The notes: generated from the letters alone by a model not told the origin. Counted from the stretch's first letter, positions 1-19,975 are shown. The stretch is DNA of 64,000 bases from Lolliginicoccus suaedae (GCF_008312885.1 NZ_VSSO01000003.1:1-64000), one strand, 5' to 3'. Translations and numbers: made by a program.

Positions 1-14
1 ACGCCCACCAGGCA

Positions 15-34
15 CCCCGCCGAACACGGCGGGG
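15..34. terminator. GC-rich hairpin, probable terminator
   Basis: CCCCGCCG and CGGCGGGG form a perfect 8-bp stem around the loop AACA. No U-run follows on either strand. The rest of 1-276 shows no coding region I can support. It probably ends a gene lying beyond the window edge. Confidence 0.45.
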
Positions 35-254
35 AAGCTCCCCCAGGCACAGCCAGCCACTCTAGCATCCCCGCGCCCCGGGAGGCAACAACGCCCCTCC
101 GCGATCCGGTTCCGCCTCGTGCCCGTCCCCCGCTTGGAGCGGGGCCCGCGCACCGGCTGGCTCCAAGAAAGTTACACACCCGCTCGTCCGAACACAAATC
201 CCCCGCCACGCCCTGGTGGCGAGGACCCCAACAGGTCATCAACACCAGGCAGCG

Positions 255-272
255 CGCTCTCGGAGGAGAGCG
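255..272 (-). terminator. tyrS terminator hairpin
   Basis: Seven-base arms CGCTCTC and GAGAGCG around a GGAG loop lie 5 bases beyond the tyrS stop codon on the minus strand, the place expected for its transcription terminator. There is no clear U-tract, as is common in actinobacteria. Confidence 0.5.
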
Positions 273-276
273 AGCC

Positions 277-1548
277 CTAGACGCGTCGGATCCCGGCGAA
301 GTTCCGCTTGCCACGGCGGATGACCAGCCATTCCCCATGCAGCCAGTCACCTTCGCCCGGCTCCCAGGCCTCGTCGCTGATCCTGTTGTTGTTGATCGAG
401 GCGCCGCCCTCGCGGATGGTTCGCCGGGCCGCGCCCTTGCTCTCGCACAAGCCGCTCGCCACGAGCAGATCAACGATGGTGCGCGGCTCGCCGTCACGCA
501 GCTCCGCGACCGAGGCCTCGGTCAGGGCAGCGGCGAGGGTCGAGCGATCGAGGCCCGTGATCTCCCCGCGGCCGAACAGGGCCTGGCTGGCGAGCTCGAC
601 GGAACGCGTGTTGTCCTCGCCGTGGACCAGGGTGGTCATCTCCTGCGCGAGGCGCTTCTGCGCGGTACGCAGGTGCGGCCGCTCCCTCGTCTCGGCCTCG
701 AGCTCATCGAGCTCGCCCTGGGAAAGGAAAGTGAACCACCGCAGGTACTTGATGACGTCAGCGTCGCCGGTGTTGATGAAGTACTGGTACCAGGCGTAGG
801 GGCTCGTCATCTCTGGGTCGAGCCAGAGGCTGCCACCGCCCGTGGACTTACCGAACTTCTTGCCGTCCGCCGAGGTGACCAGCGGCACGGTGAAGCCGTG
901 CACGTGCGCGCCATCGAGCCTGCGCACGAGATCGACCCCGGCGATGATGTTGCCCCACTGGTCCGATCCGCCGACCTGCACGGTGCAATCGTGCTTGCGA
1001 TGCAGCTGCACGAAGTCCTGGGCCTGGAGAAGCATGTACGAGAACTCCGCGTAGGAGATCCCGTCGCCCTCGAGGCGTCGCTTCACCGTCTCCCGCGCCA
1101 GCATGACGTTGACCGAGAAGTGCTTGCCGATATCGCGCAGGAAAGAGATCGCGGACTGGTTCGCCGTCCAGGTGATGTTGTTCTCGATGATTGCGGCGTT
1201 AGGGGCATCCTCGAACTCGACGAAGCGCTCGAGCTGGCCCTTGATGCGGTCGGCCCATTCCGCAACGAGATCCTCGTCGTTCATGCTGCGCTCGCCGACG
1301 TCGCGCGGGTCACCGATCAGTCCGGTGGCTCCGCCCGCGAGCACGATGGGCCGGTGCCCGGCGCGCTGCATGCGGTGCAGCACCAGCAGCGGGATGAGAT
1401 GGCCAGCGTGCAGGCTCGGCGCGGTGGGATCGAACCCGGCATAGACCGTCGTCATGCCGGATGAGAGTTGCTCGCGCAGCGCGTCAGCATCAGTGGATTG
1501 CGCGATCAGGCCACGCCAGGTCAGTTCTTCGAGGATGTCGATCGTCAC
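277..1548 (-). CDS. tyrS: tyrosyl-tRNA synthetase
   Basis: Cytosolic class I aminoacyl-tRNA synthetase that charges tRNA-Tyr with tyrosine. The class I HIGH signature appears as HAGH inside [11 protein letters not shown] near residue 50, and the KMSKS loop as KFGKS near residue 235, followed by a GGGSLWLD stretch. The last ~65 residues look like an S4-type RNA-binding domain ([18 protein letters not shown]), normal for bacterial TyrRS. Length of about 423 aa is typical. I place the start at GTG 1548, because an ATG four codons upstream (1560) directly abuts the GAGGA ribosome-binding sequence; the ATG remains possible. The neighbouring mpg, Trm112-like and lipase/ligase genes reproduce the mycobacterial order. 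Confidence 0.95.
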   Translation of the reverse strand: MTIDILEELTWRGLIAQSTDADALREQLSSGMTTVYAGFDPTAPSLHAGHLIPLLVLHRMQRAGHRPIVLAGGATGLIGDPRDVGERSMNDEDLVAEWADRIKGQLERFVEFEDAPNAAIIENNITWTANQSAISFLRDIGKHFSVNVMLARETVKRRLEGDGISYAEFSYMLLQAQDFVQLHRKHDCTVQVGGSDQWGNIIAGVDLVRRLDGAHVHGFTVPLVTSADGKKFGKSTGGGSLWLDPEMTSPYAWYQYFINTGDADVIKYLRWFTFLSQGELDELEAETRERPHLRTAQKRLAQEMTTLVHGEDNTRSVELASQALFGRGEITGLDRSTLAAALTEASVAELRDGEPRTIVDLLVASGLCESKGAARRTIREGGASINNNRISDEAWEPGEGDWLHGEWLVIRRGKRNFAGIRRV

Positions 1549-1581
1549 GCACCCGATCATTCCTCATGCGCGGCGCCCAGG

Positions 1582-2262
1582 CTAATGCCCCAGGCCAACG
1601 CGCCCGGCTGCGTCCGTGGCTGCCGGGTGGCGCCGGTACGCGGATACTGCTGGATGACCGTGCAGCCAGAACCTCCACGGGCGATCGGCGGCGAACCGCA
1701 CCCCGACGCGTGGCCCTGCACGGATGGGCTCCTCGTGATCGTCGGCGCGATGCCCGAGCCGGACCGGTGCCCCAGCGGCGAGCACATCACTACCACGCAG
1801 TTCCCAGGGGATGCCGAGCGAGGCGGCGAGGTTGGCCGGGCCGCGCGCGAGCTGATGCGCGGCGCGGTCCATGCCCCGGCGGGCTCGGGCAGCACTGATG
1901 CCGCCGAGGATCTCGCCGGCTCGGAGCAGCACTCCGCCCGCGCGGCCCGCGGGGCCGTAGGTGATGTTGAGGCACTGGTGCATCCCGTAGATGCGGTAGA
2001 TGTACAGGTGCCCGGGCGGACCGAACATCACCTGGTTGCGCGCGGTGGGGCCGCGGTAGGAGTGGGCCGCGGGGTCTGGCCAGGGGCCGTCGGGCGGACC
2101 GCCATAGGCTTCGGTCTCGACGATCCGCAGCCGTACCGGGCCATGCTCGATCGTGCAGCCAAGCAGGAGCCTGGCCGCCTCGCAAGGAAGGCTCGACCGG
2201 AGCGCGGAGCGCAGGTCCTCTCCCCTATTCGCTGGGCGTTCCCGCCGCGATGTACCGCGCAT
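1582..2262 (-). CDS. mpg: 3-methyladenine DNA glycosylase (AAG/MPG family)
   Basis: Base-excision repair enzyme that removes alkylated purines such as 3-methyladenine. The MPG family marks are present: VETEAYGG with the catalytic glutamate, AHSYRGPTARNQVMFGPPG, the intercalation/active-site strand LYIYRIYGMHQCLNI, and a C-terminal GPRVGVRFAADRPWRFW. About 220 aa, slightly longer than the roughly 200 aa usual in mycobacteria. The start is uncertain. ATGs at 2280, 2274 and 2262 all overlap the end of the Trm112-like gene, and homologues would begin near a GGGGAGAGG that is followed only by a CTG. Likely co-transcribed with the Trm112-like gene upstream. Confidence 0.85.
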   Translation of the reverse strand: MRGTSRRERPANRGEDLRSALRSSLPCEAARLLLGCTIEHGPVRLRIVETEAYGGPPDGPWPDPAAHSYRGPTARNQVMFGPPGHLYIYRIYGMHQCLNITYGPAGRAGGVLLRAGEILGGISAARARRGMDRAAHQLARGPANLAASLGIPWELRGSDVLAAGAPVRLGHRADDHEEPIRAGPRVGVRFAADRPWRFWLHGHPAVSAYRRHPAATDAAGRVGLGH

Positions 2263-2437
2263 GGGTCTCGTCATCGACATCGCGGGCCTCGTCGACCAGC
2301 AGGACCGGGATGCCGTTCTCGATCGGATAGGCCTTGCGCAGCCGCGGGTTGTAGAGCGCCTCGTCCTCGATGAGGATGAGTAATCCGCGATCCTCGGGGC
2401 AGGCGAGGATGTCGAGCAGTACTGGGTCTAGTGGCAC
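2225..2437 (-). CDS. Trm112 family small protein
   Basis: Seventy-residue protein of the Trm112p/YcaR-like family (PLDPVLLDILACPEDRG.L...YNPRLRKAYPIENGIPVLL). Bacterial members are small and often single-cysteine; eukaryotic Trm112 activates methyltransferases, but the bacterial role is not settled. GTG start preceded by AAGG. It sits between the lipase/ligase fusion and mpg, the same place as in mycobacteria (Rv1684 region). Its 3' end overlaps the possible upstream starts of mpg, suggesting translational coupling. Confidence 0.8.
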   Translation of the reverse strand: MPLDPVLLDILACPEDRGLLILIEDEALYNPRLRKAYPIENGIPVLLVDEARDVDDETHARYIAAGTPSE

Positions 2438-2458
2438 GGTGGTCTACCTTATCTGGAT

Positions 2459-5431
2459 TCAGGGTTGCTTGCGCTTGATGATGCGCTTGCGGGCAGCCTC
2501 GGTCAGCCGCATGTACTTGTGCGTGGTGGTGTCGTAGTACCACGCGTGGCTATCCGCCGCGGGGAGACCCTGCTGGGCGAGCAGGCGTGTCTTTGGGCGG
2601 TACCAGGTGGTCATGGGGAGTTCCCGCACCTCGTGGATGATATCGGGGCGCTGGGTGCCCGGCAGCACGGCGAGCGCGCGATCGAATTGCTCCGGGGTGA
2701 ACTCCCGGCCAGGCTCGTCGCTGCGGCGGGATACCGAAGCGATGACGAATACGCGCCCTTCGTGCTCCACGCCATATACAACGGCGAGATCGAGCACCTC
2801 GACGTCGGCAAGCGCGTCCTCGATGGGCAACGAGTACACGATCCCGCGCTCGGTGCGCATCACGCTGTTGCGGTTATCGACCATCCAGTAGTCGCCATCG
2901 GTGTCGCGGCGGAAGAGATGGTCGGTCGGGATCCAGATGTCGCCGGGCTTGAATACCCCGCGGATGACGTTGGAGCTGTGCTCGACCCCGGTGCGCGGGT
3001 GGGCGAGCAGCAGGCCGGTGTCGTCGTCCTCCACCTCGCGGACAAAGCCTCTCTCGTCCTCGATGAAGCGATTGCTCTCCACATCGAATGCCGCGAGCTT
3101 GATCGTCGCGGATCCGGGTATGGGCCGCCCCTTCGCGCCGGGCTTGGCGCCGGTGATGTTCGCGAGGACTGCCTCGCCCTCGGTGGAGGCGTAGAACTCG
3201 ACGACGCTGGCGGGCGCGAACCGCTCGGTGACACGCTGCCACAGGCTCCGGGGCATCCCGGAGCCCATGAAGAGCCGGATGGGATGGTGCCGCTGGATCT
3301 GCAGGTCCTCGTCCTCGACGAGCTCGCGCAGCAGCGTCCAGGTGTAGGACACGACGGTCACGCCGTAGCGGTGGACCTCCTCGGCGAACTGGGAGGAGTC
3401 GAAAGTGCGCGTCAGCGCGATGCGGGCGCCGCCGGCAACGGCACCACCGAGGGTCATCAGCAGGCCGGAGGGATGGTGCAGCGGGGTGAGGCAGTAGACG
3501 GTATCGCTGGCGGTCAGCGAGGCGGCGGACGCGGTACCGAACGCCGACAGTGCCCAGCGGTGGTTGGTGATGAGCTGGGGCTCGATGTGGCCGCGTGAAC
3601 GAGTGAAGACGATGAACGCGAGGTCGCTAGCGATGCCCGGGTTGGGCCGGTACCACGCGGGCAGCTCGACTGCTTCCGGATCGATCTTCTCCAGGTCGGT
3701 GACGTTGGGGTGGCCATCGACACCTAGGTCGCGGATATCGCCACCGCCCAGCACGTAGACCTGTCCACCGGTCGCGATGGCGTCGTCCATGTTCTGTGGG
3801 TCGGTGACGATGCCGGTCGCTTCGCTCAGACGGAGCGCGTCCTCGAGGTTGGTGCCCGGTTGCAGCAGCACGCTGACGGCGCCAAGCCGGGAGAGCGCGG
3901 CGATGGTCGCCAGGGCGCTCGGGCGCGTTTCCATAAGCACCGCGACGTGGGTGCCCTGCCGGACCCCGACCGAGATCAGGCCGCGCACGACGTTGTCGAT
4001 GCGCTCGTTGACCGCGGCGTTGGTGTGGACGCGGTCATCGAAGAGGAAGCATTCTCCGAGCGGGGCCCGCCTGCCCTGTTCCTCGAGGAGCAGGCCGAGC
4101 GACATGCGGGTATGGGCCTGCATGACGCCGAGCCTTGCGAGTCGCGGCAGTGTCCGGGCAGCCTCCCCGGCGATCTCCTTGGTCGTCTTGGCCGCGCCGA
4201 CGGTGGCGTCGACGAAGTCCTGCGCGACGCCGAAGCCGATCTCGGCGGCCTGGCTGGCGCTGTTGACGAGCCGCGACATGACGGTGTAGTCGCCATCGGC
4301 GGCGGGCTGGTCCTCGTCGGTCATGGGCTTGGCGACCTCGGGGCGCTCGGCGTTGCCCTCGTTCCAGCGGACCCATTGGGCGACGGTGGGCCAGGTGAGG
4401 GTGCCGGCGCTGCTGCCCACCACGAGACCGAAATGGCCCGCCTTGAGGGTTGCCTCGTAGACGTCGGCCCGGGGCGCTGCGCGGCGGATCCCGCGGACGG
4501 CGCGCGGCAGGCCGATATCGTCGGTCGTCCCCACGAACGCCAGCACCGGGCAGACGATCTCGGCGAGGCTGATGAGGCGATCATCGATGACGAAGCCGCC
4601 GGTCATCATCCGGTTGTGCACGACGAACTGCTTGAGCAGCTCAGCGATCGCGGGCCCGGACCACGCGACCCATCCATCGACCTCGAGGAAGCGGCGCTGC
4701 TTCTCGCGCGGCAGCAGCGCCTCCCGGTCGTGGAGCTGCATGAGGAAGTCGAGGCGGGACTTGACCGTCTTCACGGGGTCGAGCATCTGGAAGCCGGTAC
4801 GGACCATCCAGCCCGGGATGGCGAGGCGATTGAAGACGTGGTCGGCGAGGAAGTCCGCGCCCTTCGAGGCGAATCCCACCGTGATGCCCATGGGCAGCGC
4901 GACCGCATCGGTGGGCGAGCCGAAGGTGATGAGGCTCTTGATGCCGCGGGAGCGCCGGTAGGCGGCGGTCTGGTAGCAGAACATGCCGCCCTGCGAGTAC
5001 CCGGCGAGGTGGACGTCCTTGCCCGTGTGCTCGCGGACGATGTCGACGACATCGCTGACTGCCACGACGTGGTCAGCGAGGTTACGGGCCATGCCGCCGA
5101 CCTCGCGGTCCGGGGCGCCGAAGTCGACGACCCACGGGTCGAGGCCGTTGTCGTGGAGAATCCCCACCGCGCCCTGGTCACGGGTGACGTCATAGATGTC
5201 GGTGGCCACCATCAGGGGCGGGACGAGAATGACCGGGGCCCGCTCGTCGAGATCGTCGGCGGCCGGGAAGTACCGGCGCAGCCGGAACATCGGGCGCCGC
5301 TCCATCACCGCGAACGGCGAAGCCTCCTCGCCGGTGTCGAGCCCTCCGAAGCGGATCACTTCGAGACCGTTCTGCGCAGTGGCGAGGACTCGATGCACCG
5401 GCGACGTGAGGGTTCGGGCAGTGAACTTCAC
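2459..5431 (-). CDS. two-domain lipase/PHA-synthase-like and acyl-CoA-synthetase-like protein
   Basis: Fusion of about 990 aa, orthologous in architecture to mycobacterial Rv1683. The N-terminal ~380 residues are an alpha/beta hydrolase of the PHA-synthase type with the nucleophile elbow GYSQGG (Ser where true PhaC has Cys), an acid in GTTDDIGLP and a histidine in KAGHFGL. The C-terminal half is an AMP-binding (FadD-like) module with the YASTEGE and MVDNRNSVM motifs. Its phosphate-binding loop reads FTRSRGHIEPQL instead of the usual Ser/Gly/Thr-rich TSGTTGxPKG, so ligase activity is doubtful. I chose GTG 5431 because GGAGG lies five bases before it; ATGs at 5443 and 5503 are in frame but poorly placed. 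Probable role in acylglycerol or storage-lipid metabolism (inference from family). Confidence 0.85.
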   Translation of the reverse strand: MKFTARTLTSPVHRVLATAQNGLEVIRFGGLDTGEEASPFAVMERRPMFRLRRYFPAADDLDERAPVILVPPLMVATDIYDVTRDQGAVGILHDNGLDPWVVDFGAPDREVGGMARNLADHVVAVSDVVDIVREHTGKDVHLAGYSQGGMFCYQTAAYRRSRGIKSLITFGSPTDAVALPMGITVGFASKGADFLADHVFNRLAIPGWMVRTGFQMLDPVKTVKSRLDFLMQLHDREALLPREKQRRFLEVDGWVAWSGPAIAELLKQFVVHNRMMTGGFVIDDRLISLAEIVCPVLAFVGTTDDIGLPRAVRGIRRAAPRADVYEATLKAGHFGLVVGSSAGTLTWPTVAQWVRWNEGNAERPEVAKPMTDEDQPAADGDYTVMSRLVNSASQAAEIGFGVAQDFVDATVGAAKTTKEIAGEAARTLPRLARLGVMQAHTRMSLGLLLEEQGRRAPLGECFLFDDRVHTNAAVNERIDNVVRGLISVGVRQGTHVAVLMETRPSALATIAALSRLGAVSVLLQPGTNLEDALRLSEATGIVTDPQNMDDAIATGGQVYVLGGGDIRDLGVDGHPNVTDLEKIDPEAVELPAWYRPNPGIASDLAFIVFTRSRGHIEPQLITNHRWALSAFGTASAASLTASDTVYCLTPLHHPSGLLMTLGGAVAGGARIALTRTFDSSQFAEEVHRYGVTVVSYTWTLLRELVEDEDLQIQRHHPIRLFMGSGMPRSLWQRVTERFAPASVVEFYASTEGEAVLANITGAKPGAKGRPIPGSATIKLAAFDVESNRFIEDERGFVREVEDDDTGLLLAHPRTGVEHSSNVIRGVFKPGDIWIPTDHLFRRDTDGDYWMVDNRNSVMRTERGIVYSLPIEDALADVEVLDLAVVYGVEHEGRVFVIASVSRRSDEPGREFTPEQFDRALAVLPGTQRPDIIHEVRELPMTTWYRPKTRLLAQQGLPAADSHAWYYDTTTHKYMRLTEAARKRIIKRKQP

Positions 5432-5563
5432 GGGGACCTCCATCCTCGCCCGCCACCGTGGCCCGGTGCCGGGGATGTGCGCTCTTCCTGAATCTTCGCA
5501 CATCCCCCAGCACGGTTTCTGCTACACGGGCTCCCATTTACCGTGCATGGCGGTGGTTGTTGG

Positions 5564-8201
<2,638 letters not shown>

Positions 8202-8279
8202 GGTGTTGCTTCTCCTTGTCGTTCCTGGTGCCTAGTGTTCGCTATCGTTCATTGGCCCTCGCTGGCCTCGCTCAGCCTC

Positions 8280-10880
<2,601 letters not shown>

Positions 10881-10884
<4 letters not shown>

Positions 10885-11843
10885 GCAGGTTCTCCGGGGG
10901 TGGCTGGGGAAGGCTCGACCGCTCCGGTGCCCGCTGGGGTGACCATGGTGCCGATGCCTTCCTTGGTGAAGATCTCGAGCAGCACCGCATGCGGGACCCG
11001 GCCGTCGATGACGTGGGCCGACGGGACCCCGCCGCGCACGGCCCGCAGGCAGGCCTCCATCTTGGGGATCATGCCGCTCGCGAGGGAGGGCAGGAGCTGC
11101 TCGAGCGCGGCGGAATCAATGGTGCTCACCAGGGAGCTGGTATCGGGCCAGGCCGTGTAGAGGCCCTCGACGTCGGTGAGCACGATCAGCTTCTCCGCCC
11201 CGATGCCCTCGGCGAGGGCGGCAGCAGCGGTATCGGCGTTGATGTTGTGGACCACCCCGGCGCGATCAGGCGCGATGGTGGAGACCACCGGGATGCGCCC
11301 CGTCGCGACGAGATCGAGCACAGCGGTGGGATTGACCTCGGAGACGTCACCAACGAGCCCGATGTCCACGAGCTCGCCATCGATCACGGCCTCGCGCTTC
11401 TCCGCGGTGAACAGGTGCGCGTCCTCGCCGGAAATGCCCACCGCGTACGGCCCGTACTCGTTGATCAGGCCCACGAGCTCGCGCCCGACCTGGCCGAACA
11501 GCACCATGCGCACGATGTCCATGACCTCGTGCGTGGTGACGCGGAAGCCGCCCCGGAACTCGCCCTGCATGCCGAGCCGCGACAGCATGCGGGTGATCTG
11601 CGGGCCGCCGCCGTGCACGACGATGGGGTGGATGCCGCACGTGCGCAGGAAGACCATGTCCGCGGCGAAGGCACGCTTGAGCTGGTCATCGACCATGGCG
11701 TTGCCGCCGTACTTGACGACGATCGTCTTGCCGTGGAACTTCTGCAGCCAGGGCAGGGCCTCGGCGAGCACATGAGCTTTGTCGAGCGCGGTCAGGGCCT
11801 CGAGCCGTGTCTCGGCGGGGACGTCATTCGGGTCATCGGGCAT
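10881..11843 (-). CDS. argB: acetylglutamate kinase
   Basis: Phosphorylates N-acetylglutamate. Amino-acid kinase fold with the ATP/substrate elements VVKYGGNAM and VVHGGGPQI near the N-terminus and VVSTIAPD.. plus [14 protein letters not shown] further on. 320 aa, a little longer than the mycobacterial ~295 aa through N- and C-terminal extensions. As the committed kinase in the cyclic (argJ-containing) pathway it is expected to be arginine-inhibited; this is family knowledge. Gap of 30 bases to argJ upstream. Confidence 0.97.
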
Positions 11844-11873
11844 GGAGCAGTGGCCTTCCTCCGGGAAGCTGGA

Positions 11874-14161
<2,288 letters not shown>

Positions 14162-14650
14162 CTATTTGCGCATGATTCCCTTGATCTGCTCCAGGCGCTC
14201 CCGGGCCGCCCGCGCACGGTTCTCCCACTGCTGCTCCAGCGACAAGCTCTCGGCACGCTCCACATCCGTCTCCGGAGCACCGATCGCCACCGCGAACTTC
14301 GCGGCGATCCGATCCCGGACCTTGCTGAACGTGGGGATGCCATCACTGGTCCATCCCTCGTCGTCCCCGGAACCGGAGCCACCAGGCCTGCCCAGCGGCG
14401 GGACCTCGCCCACAGGCAGGTCCTCCACGTCACCGGCGCGCACCACCCCGCCGGCGGCCGACAGAGTAGCTCCCGAGAGCTCCTCGCCCGATGCTGGGCC
14501 CGCGACCAGAGACAACTGCGCAACCTGATGGAGCGCGCGCAGATCCTCGCGACCGACGGTCGCTGCGGACACTACCTCGCATAGCTGCGCGTCGCCCAGC
14601 ACGGACAACGCGCGTGACAATGACTCGATCGACGACTGCTTCTTCTCCAC
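14162..14650 (-). CDS. hypothetical protein
   Basis: 162 aa, no family recognised. The sequence starts with a helical segment (SSIESLSRALSVLGDAQLCEV), has a Gly/Pro/Asp-rich linker around residues 75-105, and ends in a charged helix (ENRARAARERLEQIKGIMRK). No signal peptide or membrane span. GTG start with GAAGGGAG about nine bases before it. Lies between pheT and argC on the same strand, 69 bases after pheT, so it could be the last gene of the pheST transcript. Its codon use and well-placed start support a real gene. Confidence 0.65.
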   Translation of the reverse strand: MEKKQSSIESLSRALSVLGDAQLCEVVSAATVGREDLRALHQVAQLSLVAGPASGEELSGATLSAAGGVVRAGDVEDLPVGEVPPLGRPGGSGSGDDEGWTSDGIPTFSKVRDRIAAKFAVAIGAPETDVERAESLSLEQQWENRARAARERLEQIKGIMRK

Positions 14651-14719
14651 GACGACGAGCTCCCTTCGGGCGTGTGCTTCCAGGATACGTCGCGCTGCCG
14701 GGCCAGCACGGCCACATGG

Positions 14720-17200
14720 CTAGCGCAATCGGGCCCCGACGGCTCCTGTGGCCCGCTCGACCGCAGCGTCACGAGCAGCCGACGCCTCCTCTTCAGTCAA
14801 CGTACGGTCCGCGGCACGGAACCGCAGCGAATACGTCAAGGATTTCTGGCCCTCGCCAAGCTGCTCGCCCGCGAAGACCGCGAACAGCTCGATGCTCTCG
14901 AGCAGCTCGCCAGCGCCTTCGCGCAACGCGGATTCCACCGACGCGGCGGGAACATCCTCGGCGACGACGACGGCAACATCCTGGAGCACTGCGGGAAAGA
15001 CCGACAGCCGCGGCGCAGGAAGGTTCTCGCGCACCGGCAACGCGTCGAGCTCCATCTCGACCACGCAGGTCCGCGACGGCAGTCCCATCTCCTCGACGAC
15101 CGCGGGATGCAGCTCGCCCGCATGGCCGATGACATGGCCATCCACGACTAGCTCCGCGCAGCGCCCGGGATGCCACGGAAGCTCCTGGGCCGCGCGGCGC
15201 TCGACCGCCACGCCCGCTGCGCTCGCGACGGCATCCGCTGCCTCGAACGCATCCACGGCGTCCGCGGCGCGGCCCGGCCCCCACGGCCCGCGCGGCAGCC
15301 GCGCCCCGGAGAGCACGATGCCCACGCGTACCGGTTGATCAGGCAGCGAGGCGAAGAGCTCATCCACCTGCTCGGGCGTCGGGCGCCGATCCACCGGAAG
15401 CATCGGCACCGGACGGGTCCCGCTCGTGGGCAGCACCACCTGGCCGATCGTGAACAGCGAGACGTCGTGCTGGCCCCGCGCGACATTGCGCGCCAGCACG
15501 TCCAGCATTCCCGGCAGCAAGGTCGTCGCCAGGCTCGCGCGCTCGCTATCCAGCGGGTTCAGCACCCGCATGGCCTTCCGCCGCGGATCGTCCTCCGCGA
15601 GCCGGAACTGGTCGAACACCTTCGGCGAGATGAAGGGTGACGGCTGCACCTCCACGAATCCCGAATGTGCCAGGGCCCGGCTCACCGAGCGCCGTCGCCG
15701 CTGCAGAGCAGTGAGGCCCGAGCCAGCCGGCGCGGTCGGCAGCACCGAAGGAATGAGATCGAGCCCCTCGAGCCGCAGCACCTCTTCCACGAGGTCGGCG
15801 GGCTGCGTGAGATCCGGCCGCCACGATGGCGGGGTCACCAGCAGCTGCGTGGACTCGCCCACCGTCTCCTCAAGGACCGTGGCACCAATCTGCTCCAGCC
15901 GATGCTGGGCCGCGCCCGCCGCGTACTCCACGCCCGCGACCTTGTCCGGCAGCCGGGAATCGATGCGGATCATCACACGCTCGGGCACCGCGCCGATATC
16001 CGTGAGCCCGGGCTCCACATCGCCGCCAGTGATCTCCGCGAGGAGGGCCGCGGCGCGGTCGAGCGCGGCCACAGTCACCGCGGGATCGACAGCACGCTCG
16101 AAGCGACGGCTCGCCTCGCTCGAGAGCTTGTGGCGCCGCGCCGTCCGGAATATCGCCAGCGGATGCCAGCAGGCCGCCTCGAGCAGCACCTCGGTGGTCT
16201 CGCCCGAGACCTCGGTGCTCGCACCGCCCATCACCCCGGCGAGCGAGACAACGCCGGAATCATCCGCGATGACCACATCCTCGGGATCGAGGGCGCGCTC
16301 GACCTCGTCGAGCGTGACCAGCCGCTCCCCCGACCGGGCGCGCCGGACCACGAGATCGCCGGAGACGCGCGCCGCGTCGAACGCATGCATCGGCTGGCCG
16401 AGCTCGAGCATCACGTAGTTGGTGACGTCCACCGCCGGCGAGATCGGCCGGATGCCCGACAGCATGAGGCGCAGCTGCATCCACCACGGGGTGATGGCCT
16501 GCGTGTCGATGCCCGTCACGCGACGCACCGCGAACCGTGCCGCATCGGCCTCCGCCTCGACGCTGACGCCCCAGGCTGGGCCCTCCGCACCGTGGTCAGG
16601 CCCTTCGGCCGGGTCCGCGAAGGAAAGGTCGAACCCGCAGCACAGCTCCCGCGACAAGCCGCGGACCGAGAGGCAGTAGCCACGATCCGGTGTCACCGCG
16701 AGCTCGATGACGGTGTCGTTCAGCCCCAGCAGCTCGTGGGCGTCATCGCCCGGCGAGGCCGTGCCGGGCGGCAGCACGAGGATCCCCGCATGGTCCCGGC
16801 CGAGCCCGAGCTCGCGCACCGAGCAGATCATGCCGTCGGAGACTCGGCCGTAGGTCTTGCGGGAGGCGATGGTGAAGTCACCGGGCAGCACGGCCCCGGG
16901 GAGCGCCACGACCACGAGGTCGCCCTCGGCGAAGTTGCGGGCACCGCACACGATCCCCTGGGGATCGGCGGCCCCGACATCGACGAGGCAGAACCGGATG
17001 GGCTTCTTGAACTCGGTGAGCTCCTCGATCGACGAGACGCGACCGACCCGCAGCGGACCCACCACGGGTCCGGGCCTGGTCACGTCCTCCACCTCGAGGC
17101 CCACGCCGACGAAGCCGGCGTCGAGCTCCTCGGCGGAGATGCTCCAGCCTGGATTGGCACGCTGGATGATGTCTGTCAGCCAGGACTGCGCTACTCGCAC
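14720..17200 (-). CDS. pheT: phenylalanyl-tRNA synthetase beta subunit
   Basis: Beta chain of the alpha2-beta2 PheRS. N-terminal EMAP/OB-type tRNA-binding domain (from ~residue 40, [17 protein letters not shown]), B3/B4 editing domain (~205-390), B5 domain, catalytic-like core and a C-terminal anticodon-binding FDX-ACB domain ([16 protein letters not shown]... [17 protein letters not shown]). 826 aa, normal. Start 59 bases after pheS; both are needed for the enzyme. Confidence 0.97.
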   Translation of the reverse strand: MRVAQSWLTDIIQRANPGWSISAEELDAGFVGVGLEVEDVTRPGPVVGPLRVGRVSSIEELTEFKKPIRFCLVDVGAADPQGIVCGARNFAEGDLVVVALPGAVLPGDFTIASRKTYGRVSDGMICSVRELGLGRDHAGILVLPPGTASPGDDAHELLGLNDTVIELAVTPDRGYCLSVRGLSRELCCGFDLSFADPAEGPDHGAEGPAWGVSVEAEADAARFAVRRVTGIDTQAITPWWMQLRLMLSGIRPISPAVDVTNYVMLELGQPMHAFDAARVSGDLVVRRARSGERLVTLDEVERALDPEDVVIADDSGVVSLAGVMGGASTEVSGETTEVLLEAACWHPLAIFRTARRHKLSSEASRRFERAVDPAVTVAALDRAAALLAEITGGDVEPGLTDIGAVPERVMIRIDSRLPDKVAGVEYAAGAAQHRLEQIGATVLEETVGESTQLLVTPPSWRPDLTQPADLVEEVLRLEGLDLIPSVLPTAPAGSGLTALQRRRRSVSRALAHSGFVEVQPSPFISPKVFDQFRLAEDDPRRKAMRVLNPLDSERASLATTLLPGMLDVLARNVARGQHDVSLFTIGQVVLPTSGTRPVPMLPVDRRPTPEQVDELFASLPDQPVRVGIVLSGARLPRGPWGPGRAADAVDAFEAADAVASAAGVAVERRAAQELPWHPGRCAELVVDGHVIGHAGELHPAVVEEMGLPSRTCVVEMELDALPVRENLPAPRLSVFPAVLQDVAVVVAEDVPAASVESALREGAGELLESIELFAVFAGEQLGEGQKSLTYSLRFRAADRTLTEEEASAARDAAVERATGAVGARLR

Positions 17201-17259
17201 GGGTGCTCGCTCCCTCGAATCACGTGTTCACGAAAATCAACAGCAAAGAAAAACTCTGG

Positions 17260-19255
<1,996 letters not shown>

Positions 19256-19261
19256 CGCAGA

Positions 19262-19305
19262 AACGACCCGGGGGTTGCGATCGGAAATCGGTTCCCCGGG
19301 TCGTT
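19262..19305 (-). terminator. terminator of the infC-rpmI-rplT operon
   Basis: Perfect 12-bp stem (19262-19273 with 19294-19305, arms AACGACCCGGGG / CCCCGGGTCGTT) and a 20-base loop, 21 bases after the rplT stop. On the minus strand the stem is followed by TTCT. It separates the ribosomal operon from tsnR, whose TTG start is six bases further on. Confidence 0.75.
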
Positions 19306-19326
19306 GCTGTGCTGCGCCTGTGCTGG

Positions 19327-19716
19327 TCAGGCCGCGTCCTCGGACGGAGCGTTCACGTCAGCCGGGAGCGCTGCCTTCGCGGCGGCGACGAGGGCGGTGA
19401 ATGCCTCGGCGTCGGAGACGGCGATCTCGGCGAGGTTCTTGCGGTCCACCTCGATACCGGCAGCCTTGAGACCCTGGATGAACCGGTTGTAGGTGATGTC
19501 GTTGGACCGTGCGGCCGCGTTGATGCGGGTGATCCACAGCTTGCGGAAGTCACCCTTGCGGGCACGGCGGTCCCGGTAGGAGTAGTTCATCGAGTGGAGC
19601 ATCTGCTCCTTGGCCTTGCGGTACAGGCGCGAGCGCTGTCCGCGGTAGCCCTTGGTGCTCTCAAGAACTGTCCGACGCTTCTTCTGAGCGTTTACCGCTC
19701 TTTTCACGCGTGCCAC
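19327..19716 (-). CDS. rplT: 50S ribosomal protein L20
   Basis: Binds 23S rRNA and is needed early in large-subunit assembly. Family-typical basic N-terminus ([13 protein letters not shown]) and [20 protein letters not shown] core. 129 aa, with a short acidic C-terminal tail. Third gene of infC-rpmI-rplT. In other bacteria L20 represses this operon; whether that happens here is not visible. Confidence 0.98.
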   Translation of the reverse strand: MARVKRAVNAQKKRRTVLESTKGYRGQRSRLYRKAKEQMLHSMNYSYRDRRARKGDFRKLWITRINAAARSNDITYNRFIQGLKAAGIEVDRKNLAEIAVSDAEAFTALVAAAKAALPADVNAPSEDAA

Positions 19717-19780
19717 TGTTGTCGTCCTGTCACTTTTCGGGGGTCATCGACCCGGCTGGTCTGGCTGTCTCGGGCTCGGG

Positions 19781-19975
19781 TCAGATGCCGAGCATGCGCT
19801 TGACGCGCTTCTGGTCGCTCTTGGCGACCTCGGTGACGCCCTCGAGGCGGCGGGTGCGGTCACTGGGCTTGTGAACGAAGAGGTGGCGACGGTTGGCCTG
19901 CTCGCGGAGCAGCTTGCCACGGCCCGTCACCTTGAAGCGCTTGGAGGCGCCGCTGTGGGTCTTGTTCTTCGGCAT
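19781..19975 (-). CDS. rpmI: 50S ribosomal protein L35
   Basis: Small basic ribosomal protein of 64 aa with the usual [20 protein letters not shown] start. Located between infC and rplT, as in nearly all bacteria. Confidence 0.98.
   Translation of the reverse strand: MPKNKTHSGASKRFKVTGRGKLLREQANRRHLFVHKPSDRTRRLEGVTEVAKSDQKRVKRMLGI

Noticed and set aside
1-276. rRNA operon or tRNA at the left edge
   Set aside because: No rRNA or cloverleaf sequence could be read; only a hairpin is supported.
3860-5491. Open frame of 543 codons opposite the lipase/ligase fusion
   Set aside because: Antisense to a well-supported gene; no start signal or homologous motif.
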